DNA of 15,403 nt, from positions 1 to 15,403 of the forward strand of contig JAEYYJ010000254.1 of NCBI GenBank assembly GCA_023430845.1, read 5' to 3'. Under the pieces are notes generated by a model, which was not told the origin of the DNA, did no database searches, and saw only the letters and a program-made list of their open reading frames with translations. A program made the position numbers and the translations under genes. Source of the stretch: Pseudomonadota bacterium (GTDB lineage: Bacteria; Pseudomonadota; Alphaproteobacteria; Rhizobiales; Hyphomicrobiaceae). Positions 7,705 to 14,934 of this stretch are shown here, piece after piece (within the stretch, counting starts at the first letter, position 1; every line of letters begins with the position of its first letter).

Positions 7705-8058
7705 CTAGCCGATAAGCGCGTAGAGCGCGAGCAGCGCGAGCGTCCCGACCACGACGCCGGCACCCAGGCTCTTGCCGAACGCATAGAAGGCCGCGATGCC
7801 GGCTGCGACGGCGGCATAGCGCGTCGGCGCGCTGAGCATCGCCATGGCCCCCGTCGGCACGACTACCAGACGCGCCACGAGCCCGGCGACAATCGCGGAT
7901 GAAACCGCGCGCACCCAGATGAACACTTCACTGTTCGGATCGAGATCGCGTCCGATGAGCGCGCCGGCCCAGCGCCACGGCTCGCTGGCGAGAAATCCCG
8001 CGATGAAGAAGGGCAGGTAGCCGCCCCACATTCCCCAAACGCCCGGAAGAGTGCTCAT
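7705..8058 (-). CDS. azlD: AzlD-family small membrane subunit of an amino-acid exporter
   Basis: A 117-residue hydrophobic protein with about four membrane segments (YLPFFIAGFLA; WVRAVSSAIVAGLVARLVV; YAAVAAGIAAFYAFG; GVVVGTLALLALYALIG). It is the small partner of AzlC, and the pair forms a permease exporting branched-chain or related amino acids across the inner membrane. The ATG (8056-8058) overlaps the azlC stop in an ATGA arrangement, which supports both the start and translational coupling. AzlD is weakly conserved, so the call leans on size, hydrophobicity and position after azlC. It converges on the HIT gene with no visible terminator between. Confidence 0.85.
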   Translation of the reverse strand: MSTLPGVWGMWGGYLPFFIAGFLASEPWRWAGALIGRDLDPNSEVFIWVRAVSSAIVAGLVARLVVVPTGAMAMLSAPTRYAAVAAGIAAFYAFGKSLGAGVVVGTLALLALYALIG

Positions 8059-8795
8059 GTCCGCCTCCAGCGCCCGAGCGCCCAGGCGAGTGTGCCACCG
8101 GCAAGGCCTGTAATCAGAAGGTCGAAGCCCGGCACCCAGATGTAGGCGAGCGGTGCAATGATCACGCCCGCAATGATGGCGAGGTAGTCCGTTCGGGCGC
8201 GCGACGTCTCGATCATCGCGAGGAGGAATGTCAGCGGCATGGTGAAAAGCAGCGCCGCCGACATCCATTGCGGAAGCGTGCCGGCGGCGAGATAGCCGAG
8301 CGCCGTCGAGATCAGCGTGCCCGTCAGGATGCCGACGCCTATGCCGAGATAGTAGACGAGGCGCACCTCCGCAGGCGCGGTCGGCAGCCGTCGCAAGCCC
8401 TCGATCCACACGGTAACGGCGACGAAATGAACGACCAGCAGCTCATGCCAGCGCGGTCCGCCATGTCCTTTGAGCCACGGCATGAGCACGACGGTCATCG
8501 GCAAAAAGCGCACCGCGGTGAGGCTGACGGCGAGAGCAGCCGCCGCGAGTGAAGCGCCACGCGCGGCGTGATCGGCGAGGACCACCTGCGCGGGGAGAGC
8601 TTGCAGAAAGATCGGCAGTGCGAGCGCTTGGCCGAGTGTGAGCCCGACCTCGCGGGCGAACGCGCCATAGCCGAGGATGCCGGCATAAAGCACCAACGCC
8701 GGTACGCCGAACATGGCGAGCGTACCGCGCCAGAAGGCACGTGTCCGGGTCATGCTCTGCGCCGGGGTCTCGGGCGTGGCGGAAGGCTCGGTCAT
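8055..8795 (-). CDS. azlC: AzlC-family branched-chain amino-acid export permease
   Basis: A 246-residue integral membrane protein with several hydrophobic helices. Its N-terminal segment, ALVLYAGILGYGAFAREVGLTLG, and the following LALPIFLQALPAQVVLAD and AVRFLPMTVVLMPW stretches fit the AzlC (YgaZ-like) family. These work with AzlD/YgaH-type small subunits as amino-acid exporters. The start is taken as the ATG at 8793-8795 (MTEPSATPET). It lacks a clear Shine-Dalgarno, and an ATG 14 codons later (8751-8753) is an alternative just before the first membrane helix. A longer frame starting at 8867 begins inside the clpA terminator hairpin and is rejected. It overlaps azlD by four bases. Confidence 0.9.
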   Translation of the reverse strand: MTEPSATPETPAQSMTRTRAFWRGTLAMFGVPALVLYAGILGYGAFAREVGLTLGQALALPIFLQALPAQVVLADHAARGASLAAAALAVSLTAVRFLPMTVVLMPWLKGHGGPRWHELLVVHFVAVTVWIEGLRRLPTAPAEVRLVYYLGIGVGILTGTLISTALGYLAAGTLPQWMSAALLFTMPLTFLLAMIETSRARTDYLAIIAGVIIAPLAYIWVPGFDLLITGLAGGTLAWALGRWRRT

Positions 8796-8841
8796 TGCAG
8801 CCCGATCGGATTGGAGAGAGCGGGCGAACGCCCAAACATGA

Positions 8842-8869
8842 AAATGCCCGCCGGCGTGGGCGGGCATTT
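8842..8869 (-). terminator. Rho-independent terminator after clpA
   Basis: AAATGCCCGCC (8842-8852) and GGCGGGCATTT (8859-8869) are perfect 11-base complementary arms with a six-base loop. On the minus strand the stem runs into TTTTC, so it should terminate the clpS-clpA transcript, whose stop is at 8898. It also isolates azlC-azlD, whose first codon is at 8795. The symmetric A and T ends could make it work on both strands, but no plus-strand gene needs it. Confidence 0.88.
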
Positions 8870-8897
8870 CCCTGTCTACGTTGCGTCGCGCGAGGCC

Positions 8898-11357
8898 TCA
8901 ATCCTCTTTTCGACGGCGCGGCACGCTCGGCACGGCGCCGGACGGCTTCTTCGGACCGGAGATCGAGCGCTTGGGCCCGGCCCCCACCAGAGCATCGCCC
9001 GGAGGATCGTCGTCGACGACATCATCGTCGTCCTCTTCTTCCTCAGCCTTGATCTTGGCCTGCTTCACGGCCGGATCCGCCGGGATGTACTCGAAGCCCA
9101 GCTTCTGATCCTCGCCCTCGCCTTCGGTGGTGATCTTGACGATCCCGCCGTGCTCGAGCTTGCCGAACAGAAGCTCCTCGGCGAGCGGCTTCTTGATGTA
9201 CTCCTGGATGACACGTGCCATGGGCCGGGCGCCGAACTTCTCGTCGTAGCCCTTCTTCACCATCCACTTGGTCGCGCCTTCGCCGAGCTCGATGGTCACG
9301 CCGCGGTCGGCAAGCTGCGCTTCGAGCTGGAAGACGAACTTCTCGACGACCTTGGTGATGACTTCCTCGGGAAGCCCGCTGAACGGCACGACCGCATCGA
9401 GCCGGTTGCGGAACTCCGGCGTGAACAGCCGGTTGATCGCTTCCGTATCGTCGCCCTCGCGCTTCGTACGGTTGAAGCCGATCGCCGCCTTGGCCATATC
9501 GGACGCGCCCGCATTCGTCGTCATGATGAGGATGACGTTGCGGAAGTCGACCTGCTTGCCGTTGTGGTCGGTCAGCTTGCCGTGATCCATGACCTGCAGG
9601 AGGATATTGAACAGATCCGGATGCGCCTTCTCGATCTCGTCGAGCAGAAGGACGCTGTGCGGATGCTGGTCGATCCCGTCGGTCAGCAGGCCACCCTGGT
9701 CGAAGCCGACATAGCCCGGAGGCGCACCGATCAGGCGCGAGACCGTGTGCTTCTCCATGTATTCCGACATGTCGAAGCGCAGGAGCTCGATCCCCATGAG
9801 GTTCGCGAGCTGCTTGGCCACTTCGGTCTTGCCGACGCCGGTCGGGCCTGAGAACAGGTAGGAGCCGATCGGCTTCTCCGGCTCGCGCAGGCCGGCACGC
9901 GCCAGCTTGATCGCGCTCGACAACGCCTCGATGGCCTTGTCCTGGCCGAAGACCACGCGCTTCAGGTCCTTCTCGAGGTTCGACATGACCTCGGCATCGG
10001 ACTTCGACACGGTCTTCGGCGGGATGCGCGCCATGGTGGCGATCGTCGCCTCGATCTCGGCAACGCCGATCTTCTTCTTGCGCTTACCTTCCTCGACCAG
10101 CATCTGGCTCGCGCCGGTCTCGTCGATCACGTCGATCGCCTTGTCGGGCAGCTTGCGGTCGTGGATGTACTTCGCGCTGAGTTCCACCGCGGCCTTGATC
10201 GCACCGCGCGTGTACTTGAGCTTGTGGAAGTTCTCGAAGTACGGCTTCAAGCCCTTCAGGATCTCGATCGTATCCTCGACCGTGGGCTCCTTCACGTCGA
10301 TCTTCTGGAAGCGGCGGACGAGTGCACGATCCTTCTCGAAGTGCTGGCGATACTCCTTGTAGGTGGTCGAGCCGATGCAGCGCACCGCACCCGACTGAAG
10401 GGCGGGCTTCAGCAGGTTGGACGCATCCATCGCGCCGCCGGAAGTTGCACCGGCGCCGATCACCGTGTGGATCTCGTCGATGAAGAGGATCGCGCCCGGA
10501 TAGGCCTCAACCTCCTTCATCACGGCCTTGAGCCGCTCCTCGAAATCACCGCGATAGCGCGTGCCGGCGAGCAGCGCGCCCATGTCGAGCGAGAAGATCG
10601 TCGCCTCGCGCAGAACCTCCGGCACCTCGCCGCGAATGATCTTTCGCGCAAGACCTTCAGCAATGGCCGTCTTGCCGACGCCGGGATCACCGACGAACAG
10701 CGGATTGTTCTTCTGGCGGCGGCAGAGCACCTGGATGGTGCGCAACACTTCCGGCAGGCGGCCGATCAGAGGATCGATCTTGCCGTCGCGCGCCTTCTTG
10801 TTGAGGTTCACGCAGTACGTGTTGAGCGCGTCGGCGCCGGCCTTCTTCTCGCCGGCCGCACCTTCCGTGCCGCCTTCTTCATCGACGCCACGCACCTGGC
10901 GCGGCTCGTTCATGCCCGGCCGCTTCGCGATGCCGTGGCTGATGTACTGGACCGCATCGAAGCGCGTCATCTCCTGCTCCTGCAGGAAGAACGCGGCATG
11001 GCTCTCACGCTCGGCGAAGAGCGCGACGAGAACCTGCGCACCCGTCACCTCTTCGCGGCTCGATGACTGGACGTGCACGACCGCGCGATGGATCACGCGC
11101 TGGAAGGCCGTCGTCGGTGCGGCTTCGACAGCGTTCTTCGACACGTGCATGTCGAGTTCCTCGTCGAGGAACTCCGTTACACGACGGCGGATCTTCTCGA
11201 TGTCCACGTTGCACGCGCGCATGACGCCGGCAGCATCGCCGTCGTCGAGAAGCGCGAGCAGCAAGTGCTCGAGCGTTGCATATTCATGCGACCGCTCGTT
11301 GGCATATTCGAGCGCGCGGTGAAGTGCCTGTTCCAGGCTTTGCGAGAAGGATGGCAA
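8898..11357 (-). CDS. clpA: ATP-dependent Clp protease ATP-binding subunit ClpA
   Basis: An 819-residue AAA+ unfoldase that feeds substrates to ClpP and receives N-end-rule substrates from ClpS. The N domain (about 1-145) opens [23 protein letters not shown] module 1 has Walker A GDPGVGKT (223-230) and Walker B LFIDEIH (291-297). Module 2 has Walker A GPTGVGKT (504-511) and Walker B LLLDEIE (570-576). The ClpP-docking loop is IGF (626-628). The start is TTG (11355-11357). AGGA lies five bases upstream, overlapping the clpS stop, and the resulting N-terminus is the family one. After the C-terminal domain (to about 760) there is a tail with an acidic run (AEEEEDDDD, 771-779) followed by a proline- and basic-rich end. 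clpS precedes it by seven bases, and the 8842-8869 hairpin terminates the unit. Confidence 0.98.
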   Translation of the reverse strand: MPSFSQSLEQALHRALEYANERSHEYATLEHLLLALLDDGDAAGVMRACNVDIEKIRRRVTEFLDEELDMHVSKNAVEAAPTTAFQRVIHRAVVHVQSSSREEVTGAQVLVALFAERESHAAFFLQEQEMTRFDAVQYISHGIAKRPGMNEPRQVRGVDEEGGTEGAAGEKKAGADALNTYCVNLNKKARDGKIDPLIGRLPEVLRTIQVLCRRQKNNPLFVGDPGVGKTAIAEGLARKIIRGEVPEVLREATIFSLDMGALLAGTRYRGDFEERLKAVMKEVEAYPGAILFIDEIHTVIGAGATSGGAMDASNLLKPALQSGAVRCIGSTTYKEYRQHFEKDRALVRRFQKIDVKEPTVEDTIEILKGLKPYFENFHKLKYTRGAIKAAVELSAKYIHDRKLPDKAIDVIDETGASQMLVEEGKRKKKIGVAEIEATIATMARIPPKTVSKSDAEVMSNLEKDLKRVVFGQDKAIEALSSAIKLARAGLREPEKPIGSYLFSGPTGVGKTEVAKQLANLMGIELLRFDMSEYMEKHTVSRLIGAPPGYVGFDQGGLLTDGIDQHPHSVLLLDEIEKAHPDLFNILLQVMDHGKLTDHNGKQVDFRNVILIMTTNAGASDMAKAAIGFNRTKREGDDTEAINRLFTPEFRNRLDAVVPFSGLPEEVITKVVEKFVFQLEAQLADRGVTIELGEGATKWMVKKGYDEKFGARPMARVIQEYIKKPLAEELLFGKLEHGGIVKITTEGEGEDQKLGFEYIPADPAVKQAKIKAEEEEDDDDVVDDDPPGDALVGAGPKRSISGPKKPSGAVPSVPRRRKED

Positions 11358-11364
11358 GGGCGTC

Positions 11365-11715
11365 CTATTCCTTTTCCATAGTGCACTGCAACGGATGCTG
11401 GTTCTGGCGTGCGAAATCCATCACCTGGGCAACCTTCGTCTCAGCGATCTCGTACGTGTACACCCCACATATGCCGACACCTTTGTGGTGAACGTGCAGC
11501 ATGATCCGGGTGGCATCTTCGCGCCCTTTGTTGAAGAAACGCTCAAGTACATGAACGACGAACTCCATAGGCGTGTAGTCATCGTTGAGCAGCAGAACCT
11601 TGTAGAGGCTCGGCCGCTTGGTCTTTGGACGCGTCTTGGTAACGAGGCCGGTCTTGCCTTCGCCGTCGCCACCATCGCCGCCGTCCGCTCCGTTTCCGTT
11701 CTTGCCCGCCATCAT
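11365..11715 (-). CDS. clpS: ATP-dependent Clp protease adaptor ClpS
   Basis: The N-recognin adaptor that binds proteins with destabilising N-terminal residues and delivers them to ClpA. With the start used here it is 116 residues. A flexible Gly/Asp-rich N-terminal tail (about 1-25) is followed by the conserved fold from [20 protein letters not shown] to [11 protein letters not shown]. The substrate pocket residues known from E. coli ClpS are present: N44, D45, D46, T48, M50 and H76 (MLHVHHKG). The exact start is uncertain. Candidates are the tandem ATGs at 11713-11715 and 11710-11712, or an ATG at 11734-11736 (123 residues). None has a strong Shine-Dalgarno. It overlaps nothing, and its TAG lies within the clpA ribosome-binding site, suggesting coupled translation. 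Confidence 0.96.
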   Translation of the reverse strand: MMAGKNGNGADGGDGGDGEGKTGLVTKTRPKTKRPSLYKVLLLNDDYTPMEFVVHVLERFFNKGREDATRIMLHVHHKGVGICGVYTYEIAETKVAQVMDFARQNQHPLQCTMEKE

Positions 11716-11831
11716 CAGTAAACTTCGCTTCAGCATTCCCGAGCCCCAACACTTCCCAAGCTCGAAAGTCCTAACCGTAAGCTCCGCGGCCCCAGCTATA
11801 GAGTTCCGGCCGCACATCTCCTGCTGAGCGC

Positions 11832-11861
11832 ATTCTAAGGGCAGCGCACGCGGAACTGCAA
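11832..11861 (-). promoter_or_regulatory. Possible clpS-clpA promoter
   Basis: On the minus strand, TTGCAG (11861-11856), an 18-base spacer, then TAGAAT (11837-11832). The -10 matches consensus at five of six positions and the -35 at three. It would give a leader of roughly 110 bases to the clpS start. It does not clearly match the alphaproteobacterial RpoH pattern, so heat-shock control cannot be claimed from it. Confidence 0.35.
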
Positions 11862-12086
11862 TTCGTTCGATACTGAAGGCCAGCCCGAGCATCACGTCTT
11901 CGCGATCCGGGAACGGCATGATGCCCCCGCTCCACCGGGACATATCTGGTGTCGCACCCGGACAAAATAAAGACCGCCCCGCTTGCAGCGCACCTCTACC
12001 CCGAAAAAGCGGCACCGTGCCTCCGTAGTTGGCATTCCGAGATCACACGATTCGCTTGCGCGAAGGCCGCTTCGCGACGCTCACTC

Positions 12087-12116
12087 TTGACCGGCGGCCC
12101 GCGATGGCATTCTGAT
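12087..12116 (+). promoter_or_regulatory. Possible promoter for the FAH-DapA-MDR-kinase operon
   Basis: TTGACC (12087-12092, five of six consensus positions), an 18-base spacer, then TCTGAT (12111-12116, four of six). A start point near 12123 would leave about 40 bases of leader before the ATG at 12162. It is the best plus-strand candidate I found ahead of the cluster, but it was located by eye only. Confidence 0.35.
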
Positions 12117-12161
12117 CGCGCCAGCATACCGTGCGCCTCCTTCGAACCCGGAACCATTCCA

Positions 12162-12845
12162 ATGAAATACGTGATCGACCCGCCGCGTCAGGCGGCCCTG
12201 CCCGTCCGCGGCTCGTCCGAACTGTTCCCCGTTCATCGCATCTACTGCATCGGCCGCAACTACGCCGAGCACGCGCGCGAAATGGGGCATGATCCCAACA
12301 AGGAGCCACCTTTCTTCTTTCAGAAGAACCCGGACAACCTGCGTACGGACGGCAAGTTTCCCTATCCGCCCGGCACCTCCGACGTGCATTTCGAGATCGA
12401 GATGATCGTGGCGCTGAAGTCCGGCGGGCGCGACATCAAGACCGAGGATGCCATGTCGCACGTCTGGGGCTACGGCATCGGCCTCGATATGACCCGGCGC
12501 GATCTTCAGGGCGAAGCCAAGAAGTTGGGGCGTCCCTGGGAGATTGGCAAGGCTTTCGAGCACTCCGCACCGGCAACCGCACTCATCCCCGCGTCCGAGA
12601 TCGGGCACCCGACGACAGGCGCCATCTGGCTCGACGTCAACGGCACGCGCCGTCAGGCCGGCGATCTCAATCAAATGATCTGGGATATTCCGGGCCAGAT
12701 CGCCTACATCTCGACGCTGTTCGAGCTGAAAGCCGGCGATATCATCATGACGGGCACGCCGTCGGGCGTCGGTGCCATCGTGAAGGGCGACAAGCTACAC
12801 GGACACGTCGACGGCGTCGGCGACCTCCACGTCGAGGTCACCTGA
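12162..12845 (+). CDS. Fumarylacetoacetate hydrolase (FAH) family protein
   Basis: A 227-residue cytosolic metal-dependent enzyme of the FAH superfamily. Its members hydrolyse fumarylpyruvate, acylpyruvates or fumarylacetoacetate, or decarboxylate oxaloacetate-like substrates. The motifs are IYCIGRNYAEHAREMG, PPFFFQKNPDNL, the metal ligands E78 and E80 in HFEIEMIVAL and D109 in GYGIGLDMTRRDLQ, then GRPWEIGKAFEHSAP and IIMTGTPSGVG. The short length and these motifs fit the fumarylpyruvate-hydrolase-like subgroup, but the substrate cannot be fixed. The ATG at 12162 gives the family start. Its Shine-Dalgarno (GGAA) is weak. The next gene starts 23 bases downstream, so the two are probably cotranscribed. 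Confidence 0.93.
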   Translation: MKYVIDPPRQAALPVRGSSELFPVHRIYCIGRNYAEHAREMGHDPNKEPPFFFQKNPDNLRTDGKFPYPPGTSDVHFEIEMIVALKSGGRDIKTEDAMSHVWGYGIGLDMTRRDLQGEAKKLGRPWEIGKAFEHSAPATALIPASEIGHPTTGAIWLDVNGTRRQAGDLNQMIWDIPGQIAYISTLFELKAGDIIMTGTPSGVGAIVKGDKLHGHVDGVGDLHVEVT

Positions 12846-12868
12846 CAGCGAAGCGAGACTAACGCATT

Positions 12869-13753
12869 ATGTCCGATTTTCACGGTGTTTTCCCATATCT
12901 CGCCACGCCGACGACGGCCGATGGCGGAATAAACCGGGATGTGCTCGCGCGCCTGTGCAACGATCTGATCTCACAGGGCGTGCACGGGCTCACACCACTC
13001 GGTTCGACAGGCGAGTTCGCCTACCTCGATTTCGCGAAGCGCCACGAGGTGGTCGAAACCGTCGTTAGAGCGGCGGAGCGCCGTGTACCTGTCGTCGCGG
13101 GTGTCGCGGCAACGACCATTGGAGATGCGGTAGCTCAGGCACGCGCGTGGCAGAAGCTCGGCGTGGATGGCATTCTCGCTATTCTCGAGGCGTACTTCCC
13201 CATCGATGATGCGGGCGTGGTCCGGTACTTCAGAGCGATCGCGGAAGCGGTGGACCTGCCCGTTGTCCTCTATACCAATCCGAACTTTCAGCGCTCCGAC
13301 CTCTCTCTGCCGGCCATTGCCCAGCTCGCTGAGGTCAGCAACATCGGCTACATCAAGGACGCTTCGAACAATACGGGGCGCCTGCTTTCGATCATCAATC
13401 AGGTCGGCGGAAACATGAAGGTTTTCGCCGCGTCCGCACACATTCCCGCGGCCGTAATGCTGATCGGTGGCGTCGGCTGGATGGCGGGACCTGCCTGCGT
13501 CGCCGCACGTCAATCGGTGGCGCTCTACGACCTATGCCGAAAGGGCGACTGGACTGCCGCGATGGCGCTGCAGCGCGATCTTTGGGCCCTCAATCAGGCC
13601 TTTGCCAAACACAATCTCGCCGCCTGCATCAAAGGCGCGCTCAAGCTGCAGGGCTACGACGCCGGCGACCCGCTACCACCACAGGCCCCGCTGTCCTCCC
13701 AGGGCCGCGAGGAAGTCGCGACCGCGTTGCGCCGGATTGGTGCTCTGGCCTGA
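12869..13753 (+). CDS. DapA (dihydrodipicolinate synthase/N-acetylneuraminate lyase) family protein
   Basis: A 294-residue class I aldolase or lyase with a TIM barrel. The Schiff-base lysine is K163 (YIKDAS) and the catalytic tyrosine Y135 (VVLYTNP). The keto-acid-binding loop is GSTGEF (45-50). True dihydrodipicolinate synthases carry an arginine just after the YNVPSRTG-type tyrosine motif to hold aspartate semialdehyde. Here the equivalent stretch reads [11 protein letters not shown], with Phe at that place, so lysine biosynthesis is unlikely. A role as a keto-acid aldolase or dehydratase fits better, given the 2-keto-3-deoxygluconate-kinase-like gene downstream. It begins 23 bases after the FAH-family gene with only a weak Shine-Dalgarno. 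A structured 105-base gap follows it. Confidence 0.92.
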   Translation: MSDFHGVFPYLATPTTADGGINRDVLARLCNDLISQGVHGLTPLGSTGEFAYLDFAKRHEVVETVVRAAERRVPVVAGVAATTIGDAVAQARAWQKLGVDGILAILEAYFPIDDAGVVRYFRAIAEAVDLPVVLYTNPNFQRSDLSLPAIAQLAEVSNIGYIKDASNNTGRLLSIINQVGGNMKVFAASAHIPAAVMLIGGVGWMAGPACVAARQSVALYDLCRKGDWTAAMALQRDLWALNQAFAKHNLAACIKGALKLQGYDAGDPLPPQAPLSSQGREEVATALRRIGALA

Positions 13754-13782
13754 GCGCGCCAGCCATTTCACCGGGCATTTCA

Positions 13783-13850
13783 TCCTCCGGCGCGTACCTG
13801 CTACAAGGTACGCCAACTGAAAATCGCGCCCCTGCGAGCGCGCCGGAGGA
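13783..13850 (+). promoter_or_regulatory. Leader stem that sequesters the Shine-Dalgarno of the MDR oxidoreductase gene
   Basis: TCCTCCGGCGCG (13783-13794) is perfectly complementary to CGCGCCGGAGGA (13839-13850). The right arm contains the GGAGG (13845-13849) that serves the ATG at 13859, so the 12-bp GC-rich stem would hide the ribosome-binding site. The 44-base loop contains a second hairpin, GCGTACCT (13792-13799) with AGGTACGC (13806-13813), which competes for the last three bases of the left arm. CGCGCC at 13755-13760, just after the dapA-family stop, could also pair with GGCGCG (13789-13794) and free the Shine-Dalgarno. No T-run follows, so it is not a terminator. The folding is seen in the sequence; control of translation is inference. 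Confidence 0.6.
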
Positions 13851-13858
13851 ATATATTT

Positions 13859-14908
13859 ATGACAAGCCCAAACATCCCGAAAACCCAGCGCCGCGTCGTC
13901 CTCGCCAATCGCCCGTCGGGCGAGCCGTCAGGCCAGGATTTTCGGGTCGAAGAGGGGCCTGTGCCCGAACCCGGCCCGGGCCAGATCCTCGTTCGGGCCA
14001 TCTACCTCTCACTCGACCCCTACATGCGCGGGCGGATGCGCGACGTGGTCTCCTACGCGCCGGTCGTGCAGATCGGCGAGGTCATGCCGGGCGGTATCGT
14101 CGGCGAAGTCGTGAAGTCCAACAACCCGGTCTACAAGGTCGGCGATATCGTCGAGGAGCGCCTCGGCTGGCAGGAATACGGCGTCAGCAGCGGCACCGCG
14201 CGCAAGATCGATCCGTCGCTCGCACCGATCTCGACTGCGAACGGCATTCTCGGCATGCCGGGGCTCACAGCCTATTTCGGGCTCTTCGAGGTCGGCCAGC
14301 CGAAGCCCGGTGACACGGTCGTCGTCTCGGCAGCCTCGGGTGCCGTCGGACAGGTGGTCGGTCAGCTTGCGAAACTCGCGGGCTGCCGCGCCGTCGGAAT
14401 TGCCGGTGGGCCGAAGAAATGCGCTTTCGTCACGAACGAACTCGGCTTCGACGCCTGTGTCGACTACAAGGCCGGCGGCGACCTGACCGCAGCGGTCAAG
14501 GCGGCCTGCCCGGATGGCGTCGACGTGTACTTTGACAATGTCGGCGGCGTGGTCACGGACGCCGTAGTCGCTAACATCAATTTCTGGGCACGCGTCGCCA
14601 TCTGCGGATCGATCTCGCAGTACAATTCGGACGCCGTCGAGATGGGCCCCCGCACGCCGGGCTTCTTCGTCGGCCGCCGCGTGACGACGCGCGGGTTCAT
14701 CGTCTCGGATTTCCTGACCCGCTTCCCCTTCGCCATGAACCGCATGGGCAAATGGGTGCGCGAAGGCAAGCTCAAGTATCGCGAGGACATCGTAGACGGC
14801 GGCATTGCCAAGGCACCCGAGGCTTTCATCGGTCTGCTCCGGGGCGACAACTTCGGCAAGCTCCAGGTCCGCGTCGGCGCCGAACCGGCAGGCCTGACAA
14901 GAGGCTGA
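13859..14908 (+). CDS. NADP-dependent MDR-family oxidoreductase (CurA / 2-alkenal reductase type)
   Basis: A 349-residue, zinc-free medium-chain dehydrogenase/reductase. This subgroup (E. coli CurA, plant double-bond reductases, prostaglandin reductase) reduces the C=C bond of enals and enones with NADPH. It opens RRVVLANRPSGEP and has LSLDPYMRGRM (50-60), MPGLTAYFGLFEVGQPKPGDTV, the dinucleotide-binding AASGAVGQVVGQLAKLAG (158-175), VDVYFDNVGG, and a C-terminal VEMGPR...TRGFIV segment. The structural and catalytic zinc cysteines are absent, as expected. The ATG at 13859 has GGAGG nine bases upstream, but that site lies inside a 12-bp stem (13783-13850). The kinase gene follows after 26 bases. 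The physiological substrate is unknown. Confidence 0.95.
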   Translation: MTSPNIPKTQRRVVLANRPSGEPSGQDFRVEEGPVPEPGPGQILVRAIYLSLDPYMRGRMRDVVSYAPVVQIGEVMPGGIVGEVVKSNNPVYKVGDIVEERLGWQEYGVSSGTARKIDPSLAPISTANGILGMPGLTAYFGLFEVGQPKPGDTVVVSAASGAVGQVVGQLAKLAGCRAVGIAGGPKKCAFVTNELGFDACVDYKAGGDLTAAVKAACPDGVDVYFDNVGGVVTDAVVANINFWARVAICGSISQYNSDAVEMGPRTPGFFVGRRVTTRGFIVSDFLTRFPFAMNRMGKWVREGKLKYREDIVDGGIAKAPEAFIGLLRGDNFGKLQVRVGAEPAGLTRG

Positions 14909-14934
14909 CGCGGCGTAGCGAGGGGGACAGCGGC

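Larger units (their letters stand above)
11716..12161. other. Divergent intergenic region, clpS to the FAH-family gene
   Basis: About 446 bases with no credible gene. Frames that extend clpS upstream to 12015 or the FAH-family gene back to 11949 add unconserved-looking sequence. The region should hold promoters in both directions. Weak candidates are listed separately for clpS (minus) and for the FAH-family gene (plus). There is also a 7-bp hairpin, CGCGAAG-gccg-CTTCGCG (12059-12076), with no T-run. Confidence 0.55.

Noticed and set aside
8568..9851. A 427-codon plus-strand open frame
   Set aside because: It is antisense to clpA and azlC and runs through the clpA terminator; composition is typical of an antisense shadow.
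12059..12076. Terminator at the CGCGAAG-gccg-CTTCGCG hairpin
   Set aside because: It has no T-run on either strand and sits in a divergent gap where no transcript needs to end.
13792..13813. Terminator between the dapA-family gene and the MDR gene
   Set aside because: The stem is good but no T-run follows, and the flanking larger stem includes the downstream Shine-Dalgarno, so a regulatory leader explains it better.
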